From Fragum whitleyi (taxonomy: Eukaryota > Mollusca > Bivalvia > Cardiida > Cardiidae): 64,000 nucleotides of DNA. Below, piece after piece: positions 22,440-33,470 of this stretch; positions within the stretch are counted from its first letter, which is position 1, and every line of letters begins with the position of its first letter. The DNA is taken from the NCBI GenBank assembly GCA_948146395.1, contig OX411544.1, positions 90,927,112 to 90,991,111 of the forward strand. Reading direction: 5' to 3'. Below the pieces are notes generated by a model. That model had not been told where the DNA came from. It was given only the letters and a program-made list of their open reading frames with translations, and ran no database searches. The position numbers and the translations under genes are program-made.

Positions 22440-23600
22440 CTGAATAGATCACGTTGAGCTCGATTGGTTACAATTGGTAGCAGAGGTTGGGTGATGACAA
22501 ATGCCCAATCGAAGTTACCCACGCGTTTCCCATGCCAAACCTCCGGAGACTAGGCTTCTCGGAGGGGAGAGAAATGTAACGGTTTAAAGTCAGGTAAGTT
22601 GCATTAGATATATACTGCCGAACTAAAGTTTAGGGCCGGCCACTGACTTTCATATCTCTAGTCGGAAGTTTTATGTAAAACTATGAACGAAAATGAATAA
22701 GCCTAATTGTGTTTTTCTGATGCTTTACTATCTGCTGCAATAGATTGACATTGCTTTGCAAACACCGGAGTCCAGCTTCAGTGCTCTTAGGGCCCTCTTA
22801 AAGATGGCACAACCAGAAAATATCCGACGATAGTTTTTCGAATTTAGCTGTAGAATCAGTAGTGTTGGAGATTCTTAGCACTTTGCAAGAGCAATAGATG
22901 ATTAAACTGATCACATTTCGACCGAATGGTAAACTCAGGGGGTCTTTGTTGCGCCGATTGGGGCTTCTGTTCGACATGCTTCAAATGATCGAGCTGAGAA
23001 AATGTGGATGTGGAGTAGGCTCTGAGATGGCTTCAACACGTCTGTCCAGTCAAACAACTGTCCGGGCGACTAACATAAAGCCAATCTGTCTTTCAGTGGC
23101 AATATGAACATTTTCAAACTACTGGAACACCTGATAAGCGATCCCTGACTGACGGTCTAGATATACAGATCGAAGGGCCCTTCTCTACTGTCAACTCTAG
23201 GCACTACGGTACCAATCCATCATCCATATGCCATTATTAGACTGTCTAAGGATCGCTACCATCATCACCATAGGTTTCGTGACTGAGATCCGTTTCCTGC
23301 AATAAGTGGGCCTGCAACCAAAGTCGACTGTTATTCAAAATCACATCAATCGGCGTCATTTTTGACTCCATATCACACTCAATTTCTCAATATGTTTCCA
23401 TAAGCACAATGAAGGTACAGACGAACCATTGTGCCCGATCAACTGACTTGTTGCTACAGATTGACCCCTTGGATATCCTTCGGTGTCAGATGGGGGAAAG
23501 AGAAATTACTGCAGCTGGTGTCAATCAGCTCTTCCAGCTCATGGGGGATAACTCTGGTGGGATCCCTGCTAACTCATTGTTTCCTTAGAACATTAAATGC
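22440..23600 (+). pseudogene. Possible LTR-retroelement relic (gag-like, tentative)
   Basis: At 22462 the sequence AATTGGTAGCAGAGGTTGGG looks like the primer-binding-site region that follows an LTR in many Ty3/gypsy-type elements. Downstream, about 23095-23230 and 23442-23590 are open in one frame with coding-like composition (for example LDIQIEGPF, DPLDILRC and NQLFQLMG), but they are separated by stops and no LTR pair, protease or reverse-transcriptase motif was found. Near 24845-24900 a similar TGAATAGATCATGT segment hints at a second LTR-like end. The assignment is an inference; decayed gene fragments of another origin remain possible. Confidence 0.3.
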
Positions 23601-24179
23601 TTTTCAGAGGATGATTTAAACACCAGGCCCTGAACTTACCAAAATCAACAGTTTTTTTGCAACTTTACGAAAGGGGGTGGGGGTGGATACTTTCGGTAAT
23701 TCGTCTACATTTAAAGATGCTTTGTTGGCAATTTTGTTTGCAGTTCTCGAAAGACAAAATGTTGAATTCAGTTCTTTCAAAAAATGAAATTGTTCCATTG
23801 TATTTTCAAGAAATGATAAATGATTATTTCCCTGGCCCTTAACTTTTGTCCTTCAGTATATTATAGGTAAACCACGGCATTTGATTTTTAAAAAAAAAAC
23901 AGACATTAGACGAGTGTAATTCAAATATGGACAGACGAATGTTTGGTAATAACGTTCTCTTTAACTATACTTAAAGATCAAAGAAACGCAAAACTACTTT
24001 TGTTTACCTTCGGCTTTACACAGACAAACGTCATTTGTCGAAATTGACATCATCACGAAGAAATCAAAAAAGCAATGAATATAGATAGGGAGAAGTGGAT
24101 TTTTATGATGAGTTTCTTTACTTCATCAGCATACAGGTGAAAAAAATCTAACAAGGTATACCGTTATATCACGCTTTTT
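23601..24179. other. Stretch without recognisable gene
   Basis: Two complementary frames of about 60 codons overlap at 23616-23842. Neither resembles a known family. Confidence 0.35.
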
Positions 24180-24780
24180 TAGATTTCAGTTCACTCCACA
24201 CCTACCTGGCTATATAGGTGTATTTTCAAATCTGAGATCTGACGCAGGCGCCAAGTTCGTTACCATAGGTATATCAGGCATATTTAAAAAGCATATGGTA
24301 GGAAAGGAACCTGTTTCATTCACTTCAATTTTCAAGTATTAACAAACCTTACGATTCAATATAGGTAATAACTTTCGTTTGAAAGGTAGAACGTAACCTT
24401 TTTACGTGCTGTTTTATTCTGAATAACCTTTTTCGAAAAAATGGCACGTGAATCTTACCGTTAGAAGTAGATTTCACGGCGCACCGCGCATAGTCTACCT
24501 ATATTGGTCCATTTTCAAAACTGAGCCCTGGCGTAGACGCCGAGTCCATTACAATCAGGATATGTTTAAAAATCAAATGATAGAAACTTTATCCCGTCTC
24601 CTCAACATATATGAGTTAACCTTACGACTTAAGATAAGCTTAAAAAGGTAAATTGTAACTTTTTAATATGTTGTGTTTACCTTTTTATCTATTTCAAAAA
24701 CATGGCACGGGAATCTAACTGTAAAAAGTAGAATTCACGGCTCACCGAGCAAAATCTACCTATACCTTATTTTCCTGCGT
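24180..24780 (+). repeat. Tandem repeat, two and a half copies of about 270-285 bp
   Basis: GTAGATTTCACGGCGCACCG near 24467 recurs as GTAGAATTCACGGCTCACCG near 24729. ATGGCACGTGAATCT and ATGGCACGGGAATCT precede them. CCTACCTGGCTATATAGGTG and CCTATATTGGTCCATTTTC continue the earlier units. Confidence 0.7.
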
Positions 24781-25184
24781 TTTCGAATGACGAGGTTTGA
24801 CTATAATTGCTAAATAAACAAAGTCGATCAATTTAGAGGCGAGGATCCTTCTTTTCTGAATAGATCATGTCTATCTCGGCGCTCGTTTCGTTACAAAAGC
24901 ATCACATTCGGAGGACAGAATTCTGTAAGTGGTGCCATTAGAAACCCATCTGTAACCTGATAATTTTATTTTCCTAGAAAAAAATACAAAACATTTGTAT
25001 TGGTTAAACCTCTTGACACAAATAAAAATTTCAACAAATGGTAAGTATTTCTACCCTTGTATGGAATATTCTTGACTTGTATTTAACAAAAATACCCGTA
25101 CTTGTTCATTTACCTTACCGCCTTTTGATTCTTCGGACCATTGTCTTTCAAAAGTTTTGTTTTTGAAATATAAGTTCAGTTAAG
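24781..25184. other. Stretch without recognisable gene
   Basis: No coding block was recognised. The TGAATAGATCATGT segment near 24857 may be a retroelement remnant (see 22440-23600). Confidence 0.35.
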
Positions 25185-25575
25185 AACATCGTTGAATTGA
25201 CAATATGAATGATTTTGGAATGATTTTGGGTTGAGTGTGTGGATCGTGTTTTGAATGAAATGGAAGGGAGGTAATCATAATGAACAAAATTAGCGATATT
25301 TATTACCTCTCCTCAATTATATATGCCTACTTTTCTGTTTGTACGTCTTCATGGACGAACCAGACACTTTAAAATCGAAATCAGCCATAAAAATTGTAGA
25401 ATAATTTGATCGGTATGAATAAAATATTGATCGTTTTGAACGATTTTGAAATACTTTCAAATGATTTCGGGGCGTTTTTGGTCGATTTGTGTAAGCGTTC
25501 GGAATGAATGAAAGGAGCTTTGAGTGAACGATTTCGAACGATTTCGATCGAAGTGATTATCAATTTCACGATCTT
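25185..25575 (+). repeat. Dispersed repeat family R1
   Basis: GGGAGGTAATCATAATG, AACAAAATTAGCGATATTTA, TTACCTCTCC, then a GATCGTTTTGAACGATTTTG tract and TATCAATTTCACGATC. Same motif order as 19820-20165. Confidence 0.65.
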
Positions 25576-26459
25576 TTTATCTATAGACCTCTCCAGCAAC
25601 AAAGAAACATTCCTTGTTATAAAAAGGTAAATTTGATAGAAATGAAACAAGTACTTTTTTCAGAATCGTTCTTATCTCACCAGTACAGGGACCCACATGA
25701 AGCACGGGTATCTTTCAAGAATGCAATGCACAGACTCTCTGGAAGCTACATCTCAATTAAAAAAGTGACATGTCGTTAAGATCTCCCATGAATAAACTCA
25801 GTCATAAAAGAACTAATAATTCATCCAATGGAATATCTGCGTACTGGCGCATAATCTTGTATATGGAAAATATGCGTATGTTTGTGTCAAATACGCATTA
25901 CATGTTACATCACTGTAAATCAAGATTCAAAAATATGTCATTCGCGTATGTAAGCACAATTTTGATGCAGTTGTGATTTTTATGCCTACGCGTACATAAA
26001 CTGTACTTATGAATCAAAAACAATTTCATACAACCATTAGAATTCATTTTTGCGTCTCTGTGCGTATGTACGCACAATTGTAAAAGAGGCTTGGATTTCT
26101 TCTGAAAAAAATCCTATCCGAAGTTTGCAAGTGTGCGTTTATAAGTGCACGTATCCTTTCAAAAAACCGTGAAAATTATCAAATCGGAATATATATAAGG
26201 GTATACCTTATGTAATGAAAATCAAGGAAAAAACACAAAAAAATCAAGTCTGATAAAAAAAAAAGGAGTCCCAAGGTAATAGAACAGGACACGCATAGCT
26301 TCCCTGTGTAATTCTTTTAAAATTCGTATATTTCTCTGCCATTTCGAACTTTTGAAATGAAAAAAAAAAAAAAATCTGTCAAGAATTTCTAATTTAACCC
26401 GGGAAGATTACCTACAAAAACACAAGTCTGAATAAAAAATGCATTGATGGAACTACCCC
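25576..26459. other. AT-rich stretch with scattered TACGCA motifs, no gene
   Basis: Between 25840 and 26170 TACGCA or TGCGTA recurs at least six times in both orientations without a regular period. An A-run of 14 lies near 26360. No coding region was recognised. Confidence 0.4.
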
Positions 26460-26800
26460 TAGTCTCCAAAAGGTATTGTTTCCATTATTGAAAAGTTCCC
26501 TGGGGTAAAAATTTCCTCGGGTGAAAGTTCAAAGCCATTTCTACGTTAGAACTACGTCTGACCCCAATAAGTTTGATATTTTATCATAAAGGGACGGGAA
26601 TAAGTTTTTAATGTTTTCAATGTTGCTAGAATTAACCTTTGTCCAATAAAGAAAGTGTTTTCACCAGAAGAGAAGATTCCGTGGTATTATTCATGGCGAT
26701 TTAAATCTGTTAGAATTGACCTGGGTCCATTTACGTTTTAGGTGTTACGTTACGGGGTAAAAGTTCAAAGAGATTTCTTTATTTAAATGGATTTTAACCT
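26460..26800 (+). repeat. Degenerate tandem repeat, shared with 38850-39065
   Basis: Units of about 100 bp contain AAAGTTCAAAG, TTTCAATGTTGCTAGAATT, ACC(T)TGGGTCC and AGAGAAGATTC. The same set appears at 38850-39065, so the two arrays are related. Confidence 0.6.
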
Positions 26801-27951
26801 GTCCTTTCTTTATAATTCGCTAGAGTAACTTCCCAAGTTCGGGTAGCAAATTTTTACAGAAAGCATTGAAAAGTTACGGATGATAGACCGTTTGTAGACG
26901 ATAATGCCGCGTGTAATTGTTTAAAAGCGTTTTCTTTCCTACTTTTTTGTTGTTGCTTTTTTGAAGTTATTATACAGAATGTTCATTGTTTGTACATTTC
27001 TTTACATGGATCTTTCATTTTCTTAGTTAAGTATTTTTCGATAAAAATCCAATTGTAATTAAATTACCTCAAACCAAACAATATACAGCCTGCTATATAA
27101 AGCATGGTTCGAGTATCACTAAAACCTCGTAATCGCAGTTTAAACTATTCCGTTTTGGGGGACGTTTCTACGTCACCCAGTGTTAGTACTACGTGAGAAC
27201 AATCCTGTCGGTTGTTAATAGGTTTCAATAACAGAAGTACCGGCTTTGGTTCAATTTTCTTTTTAACAAGACTTACCTTCGCTCGATAACTGTGTAATTT
27301 GAAAATGGCACTATTCAAGAATTCTATACAATTAGAATAATAATCAAAGACATCTATTAAATGCGAAATCATCTGCCAATCCTAACCCACGCGATTTTTT
27401 GTTTCGCGCAAGAATGCTATTTATAGACAAGGCGGTGATTCGCCCATTGGCTTTTCCCGTGGATAAATGGCTCAACTGGTAGCCCACATTTAAATACTCG
27501 GATTTAGGAAGATCTCTCTATTGCAGTACTTCTTGAAGACTATTGCAGTACTTCTTGGTTCTAGATAACCTTGGTGAACAATCCCGAACATTTCCAGGAA
27601 TTTTGCTGTTTTAGGGTTTGTGATAAGAAGGTGGTAAATTGCTTGTATTACTTTAGCGAGTTAGGACACTCTAATCACGAAAACATAAAAGGCAACTTTT
27701 GACACTCTCCGTTGTTTTAACACTTTTACACATTGGCTCTTTCAAAGTTTTTTGGGGGGAGAAACGCATAACGGGGGCACAAGCGCAATGTTTTGTAACC
27801 GAATCTCTCTTCGGTGATCAATCCTGTACACTTTTTAGAAATTTTGCAATTTTTCGGGTTGTGGTTAGAATGTCGTAACTCAGAAAAAACTATACAGGGA
27901 GTAAGGACATTTCAATCACAAACATCTAATATCGATTATTAACACAGTCTA
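26801..27951. other. Stretch without recognisable gene
   Basis: The 75-codon minus frame at 27145-27372 has no recognisable domain. A ~120-bp segment near 27570-27640 has a diverged partner near 27815-27900 (AATCCCGAACATTTCCAGGA versus AATCCTGTACACTTTTTAGA). Confidence 0.4.
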
Positions 27952-28012
27952 CGTTTTTTTTTTTTTTGTTTTTGTTTTTGTTTTTTTTGTTTTGTTTTTG
28001 TTTTTGTTTTTA
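27952..28012 (+). repeat. T-rich low-complexity tract, (GTTTTT)n
   Basis: T-runs punctuated by single G at 5-8 nt intervals. They produce a Lys/Thr/Asn-only tail in the overlapping minus-strand frame, which shows that the tail is not real protein. Confidence 0.9.
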
Positions 28013-28028
28013 AATAACTTAAGGAAGG

Positions 28029-28458
28029 CTAAAATTAAAGTAATCAGGTCTACGTTGAGGGGTTCTCCGCTTGTATTTCGGGAAGACAATATGTCTTGTT
28101 TTGTTAACGTATGTATCTTTACGTCGTCTAATACAGACAATCGTCTTATCGTATATTTAGGGAACTCAAATTCTACTGAGTTAAGGCATACTTCTGCCAA
28201 TTTAAATGCCGTTGCGGGGGCTGTGAGAGATATTGATTCGCACGACGCGCGGTCTACGTTTCGCATTTTTTTGTTATTTACCCTTCGGTTTGTTTTCTTC
28301 TTTCTTTTATTGCATGGGTAACGGAAAACGATTGCATTCGCAAAGAAGTCTCCCGCCGTGGATATTAAGGACAATACCTTCCGAGATGATACACCCCAAG
28401 GGGAAATACTCAGTGCCTTTCTCGGGAGGTTATGCGCTTTAACGGGTCCGGATACCAA
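28029..28458 (-). other. Unassigned 140-codon open stretch in a GC-richer pocket
   Basis: Once the T-tract tail is removed, about 140 codons stay open on the minus strand from an ATG at 28458, and about 100 codons stay open on the plus strand over the same DNA. The pocket is visibly richer in CG than its surroundings and carries TGACGTCA-like TGACGTCAG at 28460. No domain, signal peptide or repeat is recognisable in either frame. It could be a decayed gene fragment, an exon of an unknown gene, or chance openness from base composition. Confidence 0.2.
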
Positions 28459-29139
28459 ATGACGTCAGATACCGTGCGTGATGTACGGAGTTACGACATT
28501 GATTCTCCGGACAACTTCAAACAATAACGAGCCATTTTTGGACATGCATACATTGTCTACATCTAAAGATATGATGTATTTTCCATAGCATTAGACCTGC
28601 CTATAGCGGTCCCGGATAGCGGATTTCTAATCAACCGTTCGAACCGAATTTTAAAGTATTTAGAACACGGGCGCCATGCTTATTAACCCTATATTTTTTG
28701 ACAATCTCTAGGTCTTTCATTCATTTTTTCCCAAAATGCTTACAGGCATACCAGAAGTATTCGCTTTCCCATAAATGATTTATGATGTTTTTAACCAAGC
28801 TTCGTGAAAAATATGAGAAGAATCAACACAAGCAAAACAGTGTCTTGCAATTCATATTTTTTCGAATACACAACATTTAGATAAATAATTGTAGGCCTTT
28901 GAGACATAGAATTTCAATGATATTATTAACCATAAACAGCTATTTTTGCGAGATTTCATTTCTTCCTTGTCAATATAGTTGTTTGGTGCTGTTTTTGGAT
29001 ATCTACATTAAAGTTACTAATCTTTCACGAATTCTCATTAGCACACTCTTAGTTACTTTTAAATTTAGAGTGAATTTTATATTAAATGTTGAGTGAACAG
29101 CTCATGCGGATTAGAGAGGGTTTGATGCCCCTGATTATT
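28459..29139. other. Stretch without recognisable gene
   Basis: AT-rich. Small frames only. Confidence 0.4.
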
Positions 29140-29285
29140 ATGTGAACCGCCATTCAAAAAGGAACGATCTGGGTATTGCGTAAAATATTTTTGAAAACAC
29201 GACCTTTTGACCGGTACTGGAACCGATCTATTTTTTCGAATTCTATTTAGGGTGGTCATTTTTTTGCGTTACGGGTCGCACATAT
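29140..29285 (+). mobile_element. Diverged GTGACCCGTCACGCG-family MITE
   Basis: Left end TATGTGAACCGCCATTC then AAAAAGGAACGATCTGGG; right end TTTGCGTTACGGGTCGCACA. The ends and GATCTGGG segment match the family, but the internal palindrome is gone. Confidence 0.6.
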
Positions 29286-29879
29286 TTCATAAACAAAATA
29301 AACCTAAGGGGTTAATGTCACATTCCATTCGTATTTTGAACCGTAAACATAGGCTTAACAAAAAGAAGTAAGAAAAAACAACATTGTAATTCCTACAAAG
29401 TTTGCATTCAAATAGAAACTTACCGATCTTGGGTCGAAAAGTTTTACATTATCTCATGTTTACATGGACAATTTCTTTTCACCACAATGCCACCAGAAAC
29501 GTCCACCTCCAGTGCTTTCAGCGCTTTGATTGTGTTAAGTTGTCCAGTCACGAAATGAAAATGAGATATTTCTATTCTTATTAGAAACACAAAGCGAGAT
29601 ATATGCTTGTGATAGAATACAAAAAATATGAAAGATTTATGGCCTGTCGCTTAATCCAATGCAGTACACAAGTACTAATAATATATGGCGGAATAACGAT
29701 ATTGAAACTTCGTGGAAAAAAGAGAACTGAAACCGTCGTATTGACGATCTTTCGGTTAATGATTGATGTTTATGGGTTTGTTAGCGTTTGTGATATTTTG
29801 ACCGCACATTTTTCATTTCTTTGTGTGCAAAGTTAATTATCACAACAGTGATTTGTTTTGGCACAATAAATGTTCACGG
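29286..29879. other. Stretch without recognisable gene
   Basis: The 77-codon frame at 29603 shows no recognisable domain. Confidence 0.35.
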
Positions 29880-29982
29880 GGTACGGACAAATTTCCTCCC
29901 GGACATAATCCCTCCCGGACAAAAGCACTCTCAGTGGACATAATCCCTCCCCCAAAACTAGACCCCCGGACAAATGACCTCA
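29880..29982 (+). repeat. Reiterated GGACATAATCCCTCCC motif cluster
   Basis: Six irregular iterations of GGACA(A/T)A followed by a C-rich block (TTTCCTCCC, ATCCCTCCC, AGCACTCTC, ATCCCTCCC, then CCCCCGGACAAATGACC). Spacing is 17-30 bp. It looks like the subterminal motif array of a DNA transposon, but no inverted partner was found in the window. Confidence 0.6.
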
Positions 29983-30224
29983 TGTTAATATATTTATATA
30001 CCAGATACTATATACTTTTTTTGTACCTTTTTAATTTAGTTTTTAAAAGCTCTTCCGTACATATTTAATATAATATAAACAAAACTGTATCTTTGATAAA
30101 GTAATCTAATTTGTAGGGTTATACGATGGCATTTCCTTTTAGTTCTCTGAATCAGTTTATTAACTGATTTAATTTAAGCCCAAAAAACATGTCAAGGCCG
30201 GTTTTTTTCCGAGACGCCATAATT

Positions 30225-30612
30225 CAATCCTAAGCACCCCCGGGTTTGAATCTGACGTGGACTTTTTTTATTTTTCTATTTATTTTTTCATGTTTATTTT
30301 ATTATATATTTCATTTATTTATCATTTCTCTCATTTTTGTCATTTGTCAGTGTTGACCTTGATCCTCAAAAATTGAACCTAGGCACCCCCGGGTCCGAAT
30401 CTGAGGAGGTCTTTTTATTGTTTTATTTTTAGTAGTCATTGTAAGCGTTGACCTTAATCGTCATAAATTGAACCTCAGCACCCCCGGGTTCGAATCTGAC
30501 GAGGTCTTTTTCTTGTCTTATTTTTATCTGTCAAGGTTAGTGTTGCCCTTGATCGCCATAAATTGAGCCTAGGCACCCCCGGACTCGAATCTGACGAGGA
30601 CTTTTTTTTGCT
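30225..30612 (+). repeat. Tandem repeat with box-B-like core, four copies of about 95-150 bp
   Basis: CACCCCCGGGTTCGAATCTG and variants occur near 30233, 30384, 30479 and 30577. Three of the copies are preceded by AAATTGAGCCTAGG or a variant, and all are followed by (G/C)ACGAGG-like sequence and a T-run. GGTTCGAATC fits the tRNA box B consensus, but no box A is positioned upstream. Confidence 0.75.
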
Positions 30613-30845
30613 AGTTACTTTTTGTAAATTTAGATCCACATGATATTTTTTTCTATTTTCAGGTTCAAGAAAAGAGGATAGATCTAGCCAGTTTAGATTT
30701 TTTTTTTATTATTATTTTTTTTCCGATTTGATTTTGGTGACAGTCTGAGTGAGATTTCAAAAAAAAAATGTTAAAGCTTTTAAACTTCATTTTGACATAT
30801 TTTCATAGACAATTTAAGAAAAAAAAATAATCCGTTTTTCTATTT

Positions 30846-32540
30846 TCAGGATGTCGAAACTACAATCCTGATATACAGACAGTTCCATATTATTGTAAAA
30901 TTGTAATAAATATTAACCTTTTCTGTCTTACGATGATCGTTTATGAAGAAACCGGTGAGCTTACGCTGCACGCCCCCCCCCCCGTCTGCCCTGGCCTGGT
31001 GCATAATGTTTTGTACTGTCAGGACTTGGGAATCTGTGCTACGATCCGAAGACTCGACGTATCGTAGTACAGTTCCAAAGACTTTCAGTACCTCAGAAAT
31101 GGCTGGGGGTGGTTCCATTTCCGTCTCATCTTTATCCAGCTGTTCGGATTTTATGTCTGATTGAGTGACTGTGTGAACAATCTCTTCGTCTGTCAGTTGC
31201 TGGTAGGTCGACTCATTGTCGTCAACAGTCAGCCACTGGTTCATGTCGTCCTGGTCTTGTTCCCCGAAAAGCTGTCTGGCGGTCTGCAAATAACTGTCTT
31301 CGAGACGGCCGTTGTCTCTTACTCGTCGCTCTACCTCCATCACGTCACTCTCGTCAAAACCGTCAAAGTCGCTGTCGCTGTCATCGCCCGCTGTGTCAAA
31401 TGCTGCCCACAGACCCTTCCGCCAGCACCCTTCAATGGACTTCTTGCTCACATCATCCCAAGCTTTGCCCACGATATGTATAGCCTCCTTCAAATTCAAC
31501 TGTCGGAGGTAATCAGACACCGATAGCTGGCTTTCAACCATCATACGGGTCAGAAACCTCCGGTAGTTTCGGTTGAAAGTGGCTATAATACCCTGGTCCA
31601 ACGGCTGGATGAGTGAAGTGGTGTTCAGCCTTTATCTTCTTGTCCAGCGACGGCAAAGATGAAACGGGTGGGTGGGCTGGACAGTGGTACATGAGAAGGA
31701 TGGCCTTCGGTCCAATGCGCTGTAGACGCAGATGTCTACGCACCGAAGGCACAAAATTCTCATGAAACCATTCCTCAAATATGGTTGATGTCAACCAGGC
31801 GTTTTTACTGTGGTTATAAAGGGCTGGGAGAGTCTTCATGTTGCTGTGATGGAATCAGCGGGGTTTACCAAACTTTCCTATAACTAGTGGCTGGACCTTG
31901 TGCTCGCCTGTCTTGTTGGTACAGAGAAGTACGTCACCCTGTCTTTTACCTGTTTGAAGCCAAGAGTCTTGTTTTCGTCGTCCTTGCGGGTCAATGTCTT
32001 GTCAGACAGCATCTTGCAATAAAGGCAGTTATACACCTTGGACGGAGACAGACCTTCATCGCTCAGAAGCTGCCTCAAGACACTGGGATAGTCTTCAGCT
32101 GCCTTGTCGTCCGCTGACCTCTGCTCACCGATGGTCACCTGGCTGATGGTATGGCGTTCATTAAAGTTTCGCAGCCAGCCATTGGATGCGTGGAACGGTG
32201 CTGCGTCTGTCCCGTGTATTTCCTGGAAGATCTTTTTTGCTTGGGCCTGAATGACAGGACTAGAGATCGGCATCCCCTCAGACCTAGCTTGAGAAACCCA
32301 TGTCGAAACGGCTTTCTCTAGCTGATTGTCTTTGGCGTGCCGAGCTCTTTTCCTATCACGGCCACAGTCATCGAAGACGTCGCTGGACTGTCTCAGCTTG
32401 TCTTCATCCTTCAACCTCTGATCGTTGAATCTCTTATTCCTGTGTCCCTGCTGACTGCTGCTTGTGTCTCTCCATTCTTGATACGGTCGATGATGTGTAA
32501 TTTCTCTACGATGGAATTCGCCTTTCTCTTCGACATGGTT
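30846..32540 (-). pseudogene. Tigger/Jerky-type (pogo superfamily) transposase pseudogene
   Basis: A cut-and-paste DNA transposase, now broken. The minus-strand start is the ATG at 32534-32536 (MSKRKANSIVEKLHIID), giving an N-terminal HTH of the CENP-B/psq type (IIDRIKNGETQAAVSRDTG). A second DNA-binding part includes WVSQARSEGMPISSP and NGWLRNFNERH, and the DDE core includes KVQPLVIGKFGKP, NAWLTSTIFEEWFHE, FVPSVRRHL, TTSLIQPLDQG. Breaks: a 1-nt loss near 32411; the usual DETG after YN is missing near 32027, removing the first catalytic Asp; a frameshift near 31925; an in-frame TGA at 31855-31857; the second Asp is Tyr (MYHCPAHP, 31687-31689); a frameshift near 31625. Only the third Asp (LDQGII, about 31596) survives. 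An acidic C-terminal tail follows. Terminal inverted repeats were not identified. Confidence 0.92.
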
Positions 32541-32576
32541 CTGAAACTAAATTGACTTAAACTAAATGCTGAAAAA

Positions 32577-33470
32577 GTTAAAAACAGAACGCTGAAGAAT
32601 AACCTGTAATAAATCAATGAAATTCTGGACTGCAAATCCGAAAAATATACACGGTGGAATAATGCTAAAAATAGAACGCTGAACAAGAGCACCGCAAGCG
32701 GGTTCCAACGCTCGGCTGTTTATTATTTCTTAGGCAAATGTAGATATATGAACTTGGTACCTACAAAAAGGTCTTGTACCAAACAAAAATCATTTGAAAT
32801 ATGAAGGCTCTTCGACTTACAATTAAAAAATTATGACCAAGGTTTAATTTTTTCAAACAAATTTGACCTTGAAAAATGATATTGACCTTGACTGATGACC
32901 TTGTACTTGGTACCTACAGAAAGGTCTTGTCCCAAGCAATGATCATGTTAAATATGAAGCTCTATGACTTACCATTCAAAAGTTATACCAAGGTTAAATC
33001 TTTTGAAGAAATTAGACCTTTAAAAAAGGACCTTGACCTTGACTGTTGACCTTGAACTTGGTACCTACAGAAAGGTCTTGTCCCAAGCAATGATCATGTG
33101 AAATATGAAGGCTCTATGACTTACCATTCAAAAGTTATGAGCAAGGTTAAATTTTTTAAAGAAATTTGACTTTGAAAAAAGACCTTGAACTTGACTGAGG
33201 ACCTTGATTTTGGTTCCTTCAGAAAGGTCTTGTCCCAAGCAATAATCTTGTGAAATATGAAGGCTCTATGACTTACCATTCAAAAGTTATGAGCAAGGTT
33301 AAAGTTTGTCACGCCAACGACAACGCCAGCGCCAACGACAACGCGAACGACGCCAAGGTGATCATAATACCTCGGGTTTTCTTCGAAAACAGCCGAGCTA
33401 AAAATGACTTGTAATAAATCAATGAAAATCTAGACTACAAATCTGAAAATTAAAGACGGTTGAATAAATC
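32577..33470. repeat. Tandem duplication of about 85 bp split by an element
   Basis: TGTAATAAATCAATGAAATT plus CTGGACTGCAAATC (about 32605-32640) recurs as TGTAATAAATCAATGAAAAT plus CTAGACTACAAATC (about 33411-33445). The preceding AACGCTGAA also occurs twice, at about 32588 and 32676. The second unit is interrupted exactly after GCTGAA by the element at 32682-33404, so unit 1 serves as its empty site. Confidence 0.8.
32682..33404 (+). mobile_element. AACAAGAG...GAGCTAAA palindrome-ended element, complete
   Basis: Left end AACAAGAGCACCGCAAGC, then a subterminal GCTCGGCTGTTT inverted at the right end as AAAACAGCCGAGCTAAA, next to the small hairpin GTTTTCTTCGAAAAC. Four internal units of about 150 bp start near 32751, 32904, 33055 and 33205 (ACTTGGTACCTACAGAAAGG, TGAAATATGAAGGCTC, GACCTTGAACTTGACTG). 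A (GCCAAC)-type stretch precedes the right end. No coding capacity. The ends match the reverse complement of the CTCACCTGAGC elements (AAACAAGAG ... GAGCTAAAA). Confidence 0.8.

Noticed and set aside
25840..26170. Possible CRISPR-like or regularly spaced TACGCA array
   Set aside because: The motif is 6 bp, occurs in both orientations and has no regular spacing; the window is clearly eukaryotic.
27949..28028. C-terminal Lys/Thr/Asn-rich tail of the 169-codon minus-strand ORF
   Set aside because: It is only the translation of the T/G low-complexity tract; it says nothing about a protein.
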